A DNA stretch of 32,277 nt from Chloromonas sp. AAM2. Lineage: Eukaryota; Chlorophyta; Chlorophyceae; Chlamydomonadales; Chlamydomonadaceae. Location of the stretch: positions 204-32,480 of the forward strand of contig QAXH01001545.1 of assembly GCA_004335635.1 (NCBI GenBank). The letters run 5' to 3'. Both the position numbers and the translations under genes were made by a program. Positions within the stretch are counted from its first letter, which is position 1, and every line of letters starts with the position of its first letter. The notes under the pieces are model-generated. The model was not told the origin of the DNA and did no database searches. It saw nothing but the letters and a program-made list of their open reading frames with translations. Below, one piece after another: positions 18,360 to 29,232 of the stretch.

Positions 18360-20868
18360 CTGAGCCGTGTTGGCTACTTGACCGAGCAAGCAGGTGGCTA
18401 GGCTTCTCAGTATCTCAGCAGCAATTTCAATCCCAGAGACGGGTTGAAGTTGAGGAGGCGATACGTGGCTGCAGCCTCTGCCAGGTTGTCTTGAATGTGA
18501 CGGATCGAGTGCATGCTCATCAACAATCTGCCAAGGGTGACTGAGCAGCAAAGTCAACATTCACAACATGACATTCACAGAGAGTGGCAAGTACTGGTAG
18601 TCACCACGTGAGCGTCAGAGTACAGGGGTAACATTTCCGTTGAGTGTCTTTTCTTTTCCCGTGAAGGCGTTGAGGTATGGTGGCCACTCTTTGTGGCGTT
18701 CCTTTCAGGGTTTCTTACCTGAACGTTCTCTTCATCTGGTCCGGGCAGGTGATGACAGTGTGCATCATCATCTCACGCATGGCTTGCTAGCATCCGCGCT
18801 CAATGCATGCACGTCCCCTGCTGCAATCTACTCGCTGCTCTGTTCAGAAGCCTGGAGGAATACCTAGCTTGTCCTGCGTAGCGATGAGCAGCAATGCCGT
18901 TCTTTCTACCTTACTGCACCAGGTTTCTTCAACACATTTTCATCGTTGCAAGATCTGCTTACAGACTTTGGATGCTTGCAGACGTGCACAACGCACGATG
19001 TTTACAAACAGTGAAGCACAAAGCTTTGTTCCCTGTTCGGGTTGCGCCCAGGCATTGCCCATCGGCATCAGCCTCGGCTTGCAACTGGTTGTGTTTGCAG
19101 TTAAGTTTAACTGGTTGTGTTTGCAGTTGAGTTTAACTGGCTGTGGTGTGTGCAATTGGGTTGCAACTGGTTGTGTTTGCAGTTGAGTTCAACTGGTTGT
19201 GGTGTGTGCAGTTGAGTTGCAACAGGTTGTGTGGCAGGACGCATATTGCCGGAGAGAGCACGTGCTGGGCTGCAAGCGCTTCTCGCACTGTTGTGCGGAT
19301 AAAGCTGCACAGTTGTGGTGTACAAACCGCTTGTTTGTTTTTGTTCTGTTGTGAGAAGGTGGGAATTCAAACGTGCATGTTTGTTCTTCATACGTCGGAT
19401 TGGTCCATGCGTTGTCTCTGGTAGAATACCTTCCAGCACGCTTGAACCAACCACATTCACAGCCACTGCGTTGCACAGCTAACCTCTCCCCCGCGCCTGG
19501 TATGTTTCATGGCTCACAGCTGGCATCGTCCAAGGCTGCCAGCCGTCCAAGGCTGACTGTGTGTGGGTGTCAACGACCACTTGCATCTTGGTTTTGTGGT
19601 GTCTCGTGCTGTGCTGTGTAAAACACAGCAGTACAAAACATACAGTTGGCATAACAAGTGGCTTGGCTGTGAGTAGCTCTGAAGATCCTCTCATGATTGA
19701 CATTGTTCACAGCTCATTGCTGGCGTTGAACAAGACTGCATGTATGCTGATTGATCCCAGTTGTGTGGTGATGCCAAACGAGTTTGCGTGTTGTGTTGTG
19801 TGTTGTACAAGTTGTGTCAGGAAAGTAACTGTTGGCTTCCTGAACTAGCGCTTTCTCATCAAGTTCGTGAAGTACGCTTCTATGAGTCAATTCAGAAGCA
19901 ATCCCTGCTGATTTCATCACAACGCGTGACCGCGGGGGGTGGGGTACCTGAAGATGCGTGTCAGAGTTGGGTGCAATGGACCCACTCACCTCCGGGAGTC
20001 AGCAAGGACTGTCCCATGTGTCGGCGTGTGGATGCAGCAATCACATGAGCGACACCTTCATGAGCGAGCAATCGCAATGGTAGCAAGGAGCACAGGCTGA
20101 GAGGCCAGATTTCTCAAACACAACAGCTCGTGGTAGCACGCATGCAGTTGCGGAGTGAACATCATCGCATGGTTGCGAAGCACATCCCACGACGTTCCAA
20201 GCGCATTTCCTGGCTACATGGTTTTCGCAGTGCCCAAACAGCCGTCTACCCTCAGTAAGCCGTTTACCCTCGCGAGCATGGTGCCAAGAATCGTGGTGTG
20301 CACGCCTCGTTGTAACCCCTGAGGGACTGGGGTAGCAGAGCAACAAACCAAAAGCTTGCAGCTGCGCAAATCATGGCAAGAAGTGCCACGGCAAAACTTT
20401 CTGGTCCAGGAAAAGGTGGGCAGAAACTAGACTTTTTGGGCACCAAGACGAAGAAAGGCAGGAGGATAACATAAACAGGCTTGAAAGCAGGAACGAACAA
20501 GGCAGAAGAGAAGCAAGCCAGAGAGTCAGGAGAACCAGGTAAAGCAACTTTGCATGTTCTGCTAGTCCCCTCGCTTGGGCTAGGCTGTTTGCAAAGTCCA
20601 GTTTTGGATCTGCAGTTTGAAAATGACTGTCCTGGACCTCAGGCTTGGAATCACACATGAGAAAAAGAGGGAACAGCAAGGGCAGAGCTGCGTTCGAATG
20701 TACTTGTCCTCACGGGTCAAATGGAAAAACACCGTCCGGGAGCGCAAGGCCAATCCGGGTTTGCAAGTTCGCATTATCGCGAATTCAGGGCAGGCCAGGG
20801 CCGTACCCATACTGTTGTGTCTCATGCAACGGTTTCCTGATGTAAACAGACACATAGTAGCAACTGTC
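18360..20868. other. Repeat-rich spacer without recognisable genes
   Basis: Contains a copy of repeat B at 18780-18830 and the GTTGTGTTTGCAGTT minisatellite at 19080-19230. Short open frames on both strands show no conserved motifs. The 3' UTRs of the LRR gene (left) and RRP36 (right) converge on this spacer. Confidence 0.5.
19080..19230. repeat. Imperfect tandem repeat, AACTGGTTGTGTTTGCAGTT units
   Basis: Units of roughly 25-30 bases built from CAACTGGTTGTG(TT/GTGTG)TGCAGTTGAGTT recur five to six times with length variation. On the minus strand they read as the repeated LNCKHNQL-like peptide. Every unit contains a TTTGCAG or TGTGCAG that resembles a splice acceptor. Confidence 0.7.
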
Positions 20869-23800
20869 TCACACGTCCTGCTCGTCTCCTCTCCTGCCAG
20901 AAGGCAGGTATCTGTGATCCTTGGAGGCGTTGTGCTTGCGCCTCTTCTCCATGAACCGATCCAGCTTGCCCTTGCTCTTGAGCTGCTCGTACTTTGCCAC
21001 CAGCTCCAGTTTCTTCTTGTCCGCTGCCTTGAGGAAGTAGGGGGTCTTGCCTGCCGCGACTGCACCACGCTGCTGCACCTGCACGACACGGTCACATAAG
21101 GAAACAAAAGGTGCATGGCCACAGAAATCACCCTCAGCAGTTCGGCAAGGTTGTGCTAGCATCCCTTGCTGTCCTGCAGCAACCACATGACTTGATGTCA
21201 ACCAGTCAGCAGTTGCTCCGTGTCATGTGGCCCATTTGACCCCCACCACCTGCCTTGACTTTGCCTCCACTTCCTTGCGTGTGCGGCACAAGTGAGCGTC
21301 TGCTTATACATCTGAATATGATTTACTATTACCCTACCTCTCAGCACCCGTCAGCTCCATACCACCCCTCCGCACAGACTTGAAACTAGGGTCAAACTCC
21401 ACCACTAGACCTTGAATAATTACAAGTTGCATAAGTACAAGCAACCCTTCAGCAACCCTCAGCACCCTCTGAACTACCCCACCTTGAACTTAGCCTCCAC
21501 TTCATTGCGTGTGCGGCGCTGTGATTCGCGAGCAAGGGCCTGATCCACTCGCTGCAGCTGTGCCGCCAGAGCCGCCTTGGCGCCCGGCTTGCGCTCCGCC
21601 TGGACGAGTAAACACGACCAGACAGGTGGTTATCCAACATGCAGACCGGCAGACAGGCAAGACTCATTGATACAATTAGGCAGGCAGACAGGCAACGGTG
21701 CAGCCAGAGCCGCATGAAGACAGGACGCATGAACACAACCAGACATGCAGGCATAGGGCTATGGTACACGCATCGGCAAGCCTCAGGCACTCCATCAACA
21801 ACCAGAACCACTTAGCTAGCCTTCAAAGAAAGATACCAACAGCGAGGAATGCAGAGAGAAGAGGGCGAGGACTGCCTATGCAATCAGTCCAGACAAGTCA
21901 TCGGTGCTGCCTTCATGGCCGATAGAAACAATCGTTTCCTGGGTATTCCTCAGCCAACATTGACGCTACCTTGCGGAGCGCCAGATCAGGTCGCCACAGA
22001 CCACAGGTATCATGGGTGACAGGCTAGAAGCTTGTCGCCAGTGCTGGTGCCACTTGCGTGTTGCCTCGGCTACCCGCACTCCATATCAACAGCCCGAACT
22101 GCAGAGACCAGTTTGGCTACACACCAACGACCAACTGCCTTGGCCTCACCTTGATTTTCCCTCTGAGTTCTGCCTTCTCCTTGGCCAGCACGTCATCGTA
22201 CAGGAATGCGTAGCGCCTGGCTGCTGCCTCCTTGTCCGTGTCGGACTGGAGACGGGAGAACCGGGGGTCCTTGGACGTCCTGAGGGCGGGCAGGGTATGT
22301 CAAGGTGGTTTGATGACAGGCACAATGGATAGGTGGGGGTGAGGGGACAGCCTGATTCGTGCAGCGGATTGTTGTTGTTCACAAGGCCTTCGGTCCGGTG
22401 GGGTTGGGTTGGCATGAACAGCGGACGGGCAGGGTGTTTGAACGATCTTGTGTGTAGAAGGACGGGCTGGGCTGGCCTAAACAGTGCACAGATTAAGGGG
22501 CACTTTCCGACCCATGCACATCGTGATCACCGGGGACAGCAGGATTTGGTGCCAATGATAATAAATAATATAATGACATAATACAACAATATTTGTGCGT
22601 GCAGATAATCACGTAGACCAAGTTGATCGGATGATCAGATTTGAGCGTACAAAGGCAGGACGGGTCTGTCTGGGATTGCATGTAACAAAGCATGAGCAGC
22701 CGCAAAATGTTTGACCAGCAGAGCTGCAGGATTTGCAGGATTTTGGTCTATGTGACGGTCTGATCTGGTTGCAGTTTGTCTGTGTGGACGTGGGTAGCGC
22801 AAGAGAAGTTTCTGAACTTGGCAAACGACTTGTGCGACTCACTTGCGTGCTGGCTCTACAATCTCCCTGAACCGTGACACCGGGCGCTTGCTGGACATTT
22901 CCTGCAGCCACGGGCACACAAGACTGGCGATCATGAGCCATGATTTTGATTCAATATGGCAAAGTCAACATTCAAGAAGAATCAAGGTCTTGGCTGATAA
23001 CGAGTCAGCAGCATACCTGAGGCTTGGTTCATGCATCAAAGCACTGATTTCACGACTATTAACATGCAGTTGAGTAGGAGCACTCGCGTTGCCCCACCTG
23101 CGGTCTGTGTCTATTGAGTCTCTTGAACGCTGCTTCCTGCACTTTGGCAGCCTGTGCCGCCGCCCTGGCCACTTGCCCCTGCGGCCCACTGCCGTCCTGA
23201 AGCAGCGCCAGACGCGTTTCCAAGGGCAACTCGGACAGCTGCAGGGAGGAGGCACACATGAATGGTGGCATGTGAAATGGTGATGCAGCTACCCCTTAAC
23301 GATTTACAACAGCGCAAGGTGAAGAATGACGCACTAAGTAGTCATAGTCAGCCGACCTGCATACACTGTGACAGCCAAAGCGGCATCCTCTGCCCTGGCA
23401 GGCTAGTTTGATCACTTGTACGCTTTTGCCGTGTCCTTGTTGATGGAGGTGATGACTGAATGCCCTCAGATGAAAAAATGATCAGTCACACCTGCGCCAT
23501 CGCCCGGTTGACTTATTGGCTACACTTCTGACTGCCAGGCTCCTGCATTGAGCTGACTTTCTGCTTTACAACCTTGTTAATTGAACTTGCAAAGCACATC
23601 GCTTACTGCGCACAACCGCCAGACATGGCGTCAGACAACAGCCACACAATGCAAGCAGTGCAAGCAAGACAGTCGCCCACCTGTGCCATGGCCCCATTAG
23701 GATCGCCATCATCATCTGACGATACTTGGCTGTCATCTTCATCTTCACCCTCTTCTGCTTCATCCTCCTCGCCATCCCCTGACTGGTCTTCTCCCTCTTC

Positions 23801-24719
23801 TGACTCTCCCTCCTGATCAGAAGAGTGACCGACACCTGCTCCAAGATCTGCATCATCGCCGTCACTGAGATCTTGATCACTGAGATCACTCCTTCCGTCA
23901 TCATCCTGGTTCTTCGCTGTAACTGGTCGTAAGAGGAGGTTGGTAGTTGGTTGTTGGTTGAGCGCCTTGGCATTTGCCATCCCCTTGTTGGGTCTTGCTG
24001 GTTGGAAGCTGTTGCCCTTTTGGTTGGGCTGTGTTCGTTGCTGATGCTGGTGCTGCGGTGGTGGCATTTCATCCACTAACAAATCGCTGATGCTGTCTTC
24101 ATCATTGTCATTCATGGGTCCCATCTCCATGCGCTTCAGTGCTCGCCTGCAACAGGCACATCATCAACATGTAAGTAGCAGTTGCACTTTTGGGACCGGA
24201 GGTGATGGCAATGGTGAGCATGTTGCAGATGCGGCATGCGACATTGCACATGCGGCACGTTGACGTTTACATGGTGGTGGGTGATGAGTTCAATCAGAGT
24301 TCATGGCAGGCGGCTGGGACGGAATAAACGAGCAGGCAGAGAAGACGTGAGTGATGCATGAGCGGGCCGGAGACATGCATGCTCGAGCCTGCATGAGCCG
24401 GTGCTGCAGGAAATCCACACCTGTAGAATTCAGTATCCTCAGCAGAGTCCTGCTTGCGTTTACTGCCCTTGCTGGGAGCAGCTTCCTTGCTGTGTTTTTG
24501 CTGGGTGGCAGCATGCGAACGCGGCCCAGGTTGCTCGTGTTGCCGGGTGTTGAGCTTGCGCCCATGCGGGTGTACGTCCGTGGCGGCATGCCCGGCTCTT
24601 CTCTTGGGCCCGGTACCATGCGTTCCTTGCCCTTGGATGGTAGCTGCCTGTTGCTTTCCAGTCCCATCAGCGCTTTTAGGGTGGCTGCCGCCAGCGTCGT
24701 CGAAGACAAGCCTTCCCAT
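20869..24719 (-). CDS. RRP36: RRP36, 90S pre-ribosome / 18S rRNA processing factor, seven exons
   Basis: Minus-strand exons fit in phase: 24719-24421, 24146-23681, 23238-23098, 22901-22843, 22279-22150, 21599-21483 and 21078-20869 (stop TGA); the joined length is 474 codons including the stop. The family core is clear: HRPQEMSSKRPVSRFREIVE, SKDPRFSRL, RRYAFLYDDVLAKEKAEL, KTPYFLKAADKKKLELVAKY, KGKLDRFMEKRRKHNASKDHR. RRP36 acts in the nucleolus in early small-subunit processing, at pre-rRNA cleavages giving 18S rRNA. The N-terminal half (~1-255) is not part of the usual core: a Gly/Lys/Gln-rich start (MGRLVFDDAGG), then a long acidic run with many EEGED and SDDDGD motifs. This makes it nearly twice the human length (about 259 residues). 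Acidic tails are common in nucleolar proteins. The last exon has two possible acceptors six bases apart (21079 or 21073), both in phase. Confidence 0.9.
21249..21300 (-). pseudogene. Decayed duplicate of the 3' edge of RRP36 exon 6
   Basis: On the minus strand this reads CGCACACGCAAGGAAGTGGA then GGCAAAGTCAAGGCAGGTGG, i.e. RTRKEVEAK. It parallels RTRNEVEAKFK and the donor at 21483. It sits about 231 bases downstream of the original, inside the intron. Confidence 0.7.
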
Positions 24720-24952
24720 CGATGCACTTTGTGTAGGGTTTAGGACCCAGATTACGGCTCCGCCAATTCAACCCTGAAGATCGTAACGCTCTGAAGTGGA
24801 ACCAGTGAACGAATACAGATGGCGAAAAATAGACAGAGCAACTGCTGACGTGATTACAGTAATCAAATTGTAACCGTCCCGCATCGGAGCCAGCCATCGT
24901 ATGAGCAGCAGCACTACTGCGGCTACTTATAGATGCACGATTGAGATTGCAG
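24720..24952. promoter_or_regulatory. Head-to-head spacer between RRP36 and the DUF1295 gene
   Basis: 233 bases separate the two start codons and must contain both promoters and 5' UTRs. It includes TGCTGACGTGATTACAGTAA, in which TGACGTGAT resembles a bZIP/CRE-type site, and the inverted repeat GATTAC-A-GTAATC at about 24853-24865. A TACTTATA stretch near 24925 might serve as a weak TATA element for the right-hand gene. Sites are inferred from sequence only. Confidence 0.4.
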
Positions 24953-27900
24953 ATGTTTCGCGCAGTGGCCCGACAGCTGTCGTCCTGCAATCTCTGGTCG
25001 CAACCTGCAAGCCACAACCCTGCTCCCACTTTCACGCGATTCTTTGGTGTTCTCAGCAGCGGCCGCACGCTGCAAACATCAAGGTGAGACTCGGATGCAA
25101 CCCCTACACTGATTTGCCAAGCTGGAAGCCTGGCCAACCACAACCGCATGTCCCAGTGATGCGTGGCTGACCCATTCACACCAGTTCCACACGGTCCACA
25201 CGCCCACTTCATTACATGATCTCCAAGCTCATCACATCAAGACCAACCATCCTGCATCCATTTGCACGCAACAAGCGCTACACGCACCCAATGCCTGATC
25301 CGTACCCTGAGTATCAGGCATCAATAGTCGATTGCTATGCTGCCCTTCGATCCTATACAGGTTTGGCAACACGAACACACTGGGGCGGTTGCCTAGTGCC
25401 CTTGGCTCTGGTGCTGGCTCCAGCGCACCAGGCAGCAATTTGCCCTTCAGCTCTTGGCTTCCCAGCATCTCCGGTGCAGGCGCCTTAGCGGCCTTTTCTG
25501 GAATGGGCCTGGGCGGCTGGTTGCTTGTGGACTTAGCCATCAATTGGGGTGGCTGGGCTGTGGCAGCAGTGCTGAAGGTGAGGCACTTACGAAAGACAGC
25601 AACACGCTGGTACGAAACACATCTCACTCCTGTGCCACGGTACTGCCTTTCGTTCATCATCACCATCGTCATTACATTACCTGGATTCTCATGGCTCAAC
25701 CTACGGTACTGCAGCTAGACACCATACCTGAGAATACCTGATATTGTTGTTTCCCAACATTCACTACGGTACGTGTACTTGCGTCATCTGTTACATACCG
25801 TCACACATTGGGTCACACCAAGTTTTTCACGACGTACACAACCTCACCTTGACAGTGTCACGTTCACCGTCGCTGAAATACCAAGCAACGCCTATTCACG
25901 TGCTTTGAATGTTGCAACATTACAACATTGAATGTGTTCCATCAGAAGTCATGTGATGATACGCTGCTTGCTTGACCCCCTGCAGACTGAAAAGTTCTAT
26001 GATCTTGTGGGGTCGGCTTCATTCCTCACGCTCACGGCTGGCTCTCTGTTCATCAATGGCGCAAACTCACCCAGGAAGGTGAGTCGTCTCACATTGGTTA
26101 CATGTCAGGTAAGAGATCTCTTATATCACTTAAACGCACAATCCAATGATAGGCTGTTGTGCTTTGTTGCTCACGGCTGCACACAGTGGTTTTCTCTAGG
26201 CGATGGCCATCAGGGGCATTACAGTTTTCAGGACAGGTTGATGAACAGTGCCAAGTTTTCACAGGGTTCTTCTTATGAGATCGTTCCTCGTGGTTGACAG
26301 CACGAAAGTGGTTGCAGCACTTGAATCCAGCGGTTTGTGGCAGCCATCATATTGCAATGCTGTTGCGTTGCCATGCCGATCCACGAGTTGATGCTCTGCA
26401 CACCACTCGTTTGGGCTGGTGCTAAAACCGTCTGTTCACGTGCTGTGTCCGTTTTCAGATCCTAGTCAGCTGCATGGTGGGCCTCTGGGCTGCCCGGCTG
26501 GGGTCCTACCTGGTGGCACGCGTGCACAAGACAGGGAAGGACTCACGCTTCGATGAGGTCAAGCACCAGCCCGGAATGTTCCTATTGTGAGTTGGTGAAC
26601 ATGGAATTTGGAGGCCAACATCAATATTAATCCTGAGTCATCCTAATGTGCTGTTGTGGATCGCAGGTTTCCCCTCCCCTTCCTTTCCTTTTGATCTCTG
26701 CTCTTTCCTTGCCTCCAGCTGACCACCTGTTGTCTGCGCATGTGGTGCCTATGCCCCTAGGCAGGTCTTTATTGTACATGTATACATAGCCTCCTGCTGA
26801 AGCCCCCTGATCCCCTCTTGTATTGCCCCTGCACTCAACTCCCTGTTGACCACCGCTTGATGGTGTCCTGTGAGCCCTGTGGAGGGGCGGGCTGCTAAAC
26901 ACCTCTTGACGCCCACATGTAATCTCATCTCAACCCTCTCTTGTGGTGCCTTACAGTTTACAGCCCTACAAGTTTTACTGGTTGTACAGTTTACAGACTT
27001 CTGGTTTCTAGAAGTCACATGTAGCTGCAGTTGCCTTAAGTATCCTGAACTTCCCTTTGACCCCCTCTTGACGCCCTCATGGCCCCCTCTCACCCCACAT
27101 TTGTTTTGCCCTTGAACCGCAGCTATTGGACCATGCAGGCTCTGTGGGTGTGGGTCACACTGACGCCTGTGCTGATCATCAACACGTCACCTGTGGCCGC
27201 ACCGCTCATGTGGGCGGACATTCTGGGTGAGTGCCTGGGTTTTTCTGGGATGAGCGGGATCCCTGTGTGAGCGATACAGGCACGCATTGTATCTCAGAGG
27301 CAGTGTGCCACACACCACCGCTCATGCCGGCGGACATTCTGGGTGAGAGACACTGCAGTTTTGATGACGATGACCGCCTTCCCTCGTGCTGCTTTGTTGG
27401 GCGTGTTTAATTCTCGCCAACCGGGTCACTACATACGAACCAGGCAGTGGCATGGGCCATCCCAAACCAGGCAACCAGGCTGCTGCAACATGCTGTACTC
27501 AAACTGCAGTCGACAACACATGGCAAGGGTTGCAAGGGTTGAAGTTGCACACTCGATTGCCTGCATCCCGTCTCTTCCGCATGGTGTTCAGCATGCGCCC
27601 GCCGGCAGGATGCATCTGTTCCGTCCTTGAGCGCCTTGTGTCTGTACTGCAATGTACTGCACTGTACTGCACTGCACTGTACTGCACTGCACTGCACTGA
27701 ACTGCACTGCACTGTAGTGCTCTGTACTGCTCTGTACTGCACTGTATTGTACTGTGTTGCGTTTCGTCGACTAGTTGAATGGTCGCCACTGGGCCAGCTC
27801 GTGTGCCCTTGACTCACCCCCGAGAGTGTGTGCTGTCTTTTCTGTGTCCTCAGGCGCCTGGCTGTGGTTGGCAGGGTTTGACTTGCCGACACTACTTGCG

Positions 27901-29232
27901 TGTCTGTTTGCTGCCTTTTTTCCCGTGGCCTTCAGGTTAGACGCCTCACTATCTTACACACTGTTCTTTCAAGCTACCTTGCACGTCTTCTATGTGTCTG
28001 TCTTGATTCTTCAGTTACTTTTCTGTGGGCGGTGGGTCTAGGGTTTGAGATGCCCTGGTAATCAGGTGCCTGTTGTCTGTTTGCTGCACTCCTTGTGTCC
28101 TTATATGTGTGTTTTACCGTTTTTCCGCATCTTCAGGTGCATCTGTGTGGGCAGTTGGTCTAGGGTTTGAGGCGGCGGCCGACGCCCAGAAAGATGCGTG
28201 GCGCGCTCAGCCCGAAAACAAGGGCAAATTCATCAACCAAGGATTGTGGGCTGCTAGCAGGCATCCAAACTACTTTGGGGAGATGATGATCTGGTAAGAG
28301 GGCAAAGAGTCGGAAGGACTGAGAGAGGTCCAATGAGGCAGAGAGGCGGTGAGAGATGCTAGAGTTGTGTTGATCATTTGAAGGGCAAGGCAGTGGCACT
28401 ACCCACGTGGTCATCTTAAGGACCCACTCTTTTCCAACACTTCTGTCCAAGGCAAGCATGTGTGGCGTGATGGTCGTGAACCTGGTATGGTTGGCCATCT
28501 GACTAACAATGTTCAAAAGCTGTGCTGCTCCAAGGACTTTGGCTACTAGCCCAGAAGCAGCTCGGAATTGCATGCGGAAGGGACTCATTCAACAGGATTG
28601 ATGTGGTAATCGAGGTAATTGTGTAGTTGTGACAAAACCATTCGACTCACATACACTCCATTTGACATTTGATATATGACATATGACAACCATTTGACTC
28701 AAATACTCAATTGATATGTTGCAGGTGGGGTGTGTTCATGACGTGTGCGGGCGGGTTCAGCCAGACGGCGCACTATGCATCCGTGGCCAGCCCCCTGTTC
28801 GTGATGCTTCTGCTCAGGTATGGGCTGGTTTTGAATTTTGGAGCATGCATAGCCTGCGATCACTCGCTTGCAAGTTGCGAGAAGGGCTTGTGAGCGGAGG
28901 TTGGCTCAGGTCTGCACTGGAACGCATGCAGGTATGCATTCAAGCACAAGCATGTGCCACACAACCCCAAGCACAACTATGCGTATGCTTTGCTGTCCAG
29001 CGCTTTCTGTCTCCCAATCCCACCTAATATAAGTATCCACCTATGTTGTTTACGCAACTGACAAAGATTGTCTGCTCTTCTCTTTTGCAGGTATGTGAGC
29101 GGTGTTCCAATTCTAGAGCGTCAGGCGGACGCGCGCTGGGGTGGCCAGCCGGAGTATGAAGCGTACAAGGCCAAGACACCTCTCCTGGTGCCTGACATGT
29201 CACGCGTCTTTGGCGGACAAAGCGCTCCATAA
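24953..29232 (+). CDS. DUF1295 (steroid 5-alpha-reductase-like) membrane protein with mitochondrial-type presequence, eight exons
   Basis: Exons fit in phase: 24953-25083, 25361-25577, 25986-26078, 26459-26586, 27123-27226, 28137-28293, 28725-28817 and 29091-29232 (TAA); the joined length is 355 codons including the stop. The first exon reads MFRAVARQLSSCNLW and RFFGVLSSGRTLQTS, an Arg/Ser-rich amphipathic start without acidic residues, typical of mitochondrial import. Hydrophobic segments follow: LVDLAINWGGWAVAAVLK, YDLVGSASFLTLTAGSLF, VSCMVGLWAARLGSYLVA, YWTMQALWVWVTLTPVLI, GASVWAVGLGFEAAADAQ. The family signature SRHPNYFGE is at ~265-273, then WWGVFMTCAGG and GVPILERQAD near the end. SRHPNYFGE-type motifs form the cofactor site in related reductases and isoprenylcysteine methyltransferases; the substrate of DUF1295 members is unknown. 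Introns carry decayed exon-edge copies and a pentamer repeat. TGTAA occurs at 29500 and 29506. Confidence 0.9.
25654..25740 (-). mobile_element. Short LINE-tail repeat in a DUF1295 intron
   Basis: 'TCATCATCACCATCGTCATT' followed by 'ACATTACCTGGATTCTCATGGCTCAACC', 'ACGGTACTGCAGCTAGACAC' and a short end matches 1923-1985. Only the terminal ~85 bases are kept. Confidence 0.6.
27317..27345 (+). pseudogene. Decayed duplicate of DUF1295 exon 5 3' edge with donor
   Basis: ACCGCTCATGCCGGCGGACA then TTCTGGGTGAGA copies the true exon end at 27201-27230 (ACCGCTCATGTGGGCGGACA then TTCTGGGTGAGT), 116 bases downstream. The donor itself is intact in the copy. Confidence 0.8.
27641..27765. repeat. (ACTGC)n / TGTACTGCAC repeat
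   Basis: About 125 bases of interrupted five-base ACTGC and ACTGT units in the large DUF1295 intron. On the minus strand it reads as SAVQCSAVQ repeats in all frames without other coding signs. Confidence 0.88.
27854..28060 (+). pseudogene. Two decayed duplicates of DUF1295 exon 6 5' edge
   Basis: The true exon begins after CATCTTCAG at 28137 with GASVWAVGLGFE. Upstream, TCCTCAG at 27853 is followed by GAWLWLAGFDL, and GATTCTTCAG at 28014 by TTACTTTTCTGTGGGCGGTG and GGTCTAGGGTTTGAGATG, matching CTGTGTGGGCAGTTGGTCTA and GGGTTTGAGGCG. The sequences before the copies also match each other around TGTCTGTTTGCTGC (27900 and 28076). Using the first copy as an exon to its next GT (27936) would break the frame. 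Confidence 0.65.

Noticed and set aside
20580..21131. 183-codon minus-strand open frame
   Set aside because: It is offset from the RRP36 last exon, which in another frame carries the conserved family C-terminus.
24676..25212. 178-codon minus-strand open frame
   Set aside because: It overlaps the RRP36 start and the DUF1295 presequence exon, both of which have phase-consistent models; the antisense frame has no recognisable features.
25232..25699. 155-codon minus-strand open frame
   Set aside because: It is antisense to DUF1295 exon 2, whose frame splices exactly to exons 1 and 3 and encodes family-like sequence.
27854..27935. Alternative DUF1295 exon encoding GAWLWLAGFDL
   Set aside because: The 82-base length would shift the downstream frame, and the sequence is a degenerate copy of the true exon start at 28137.
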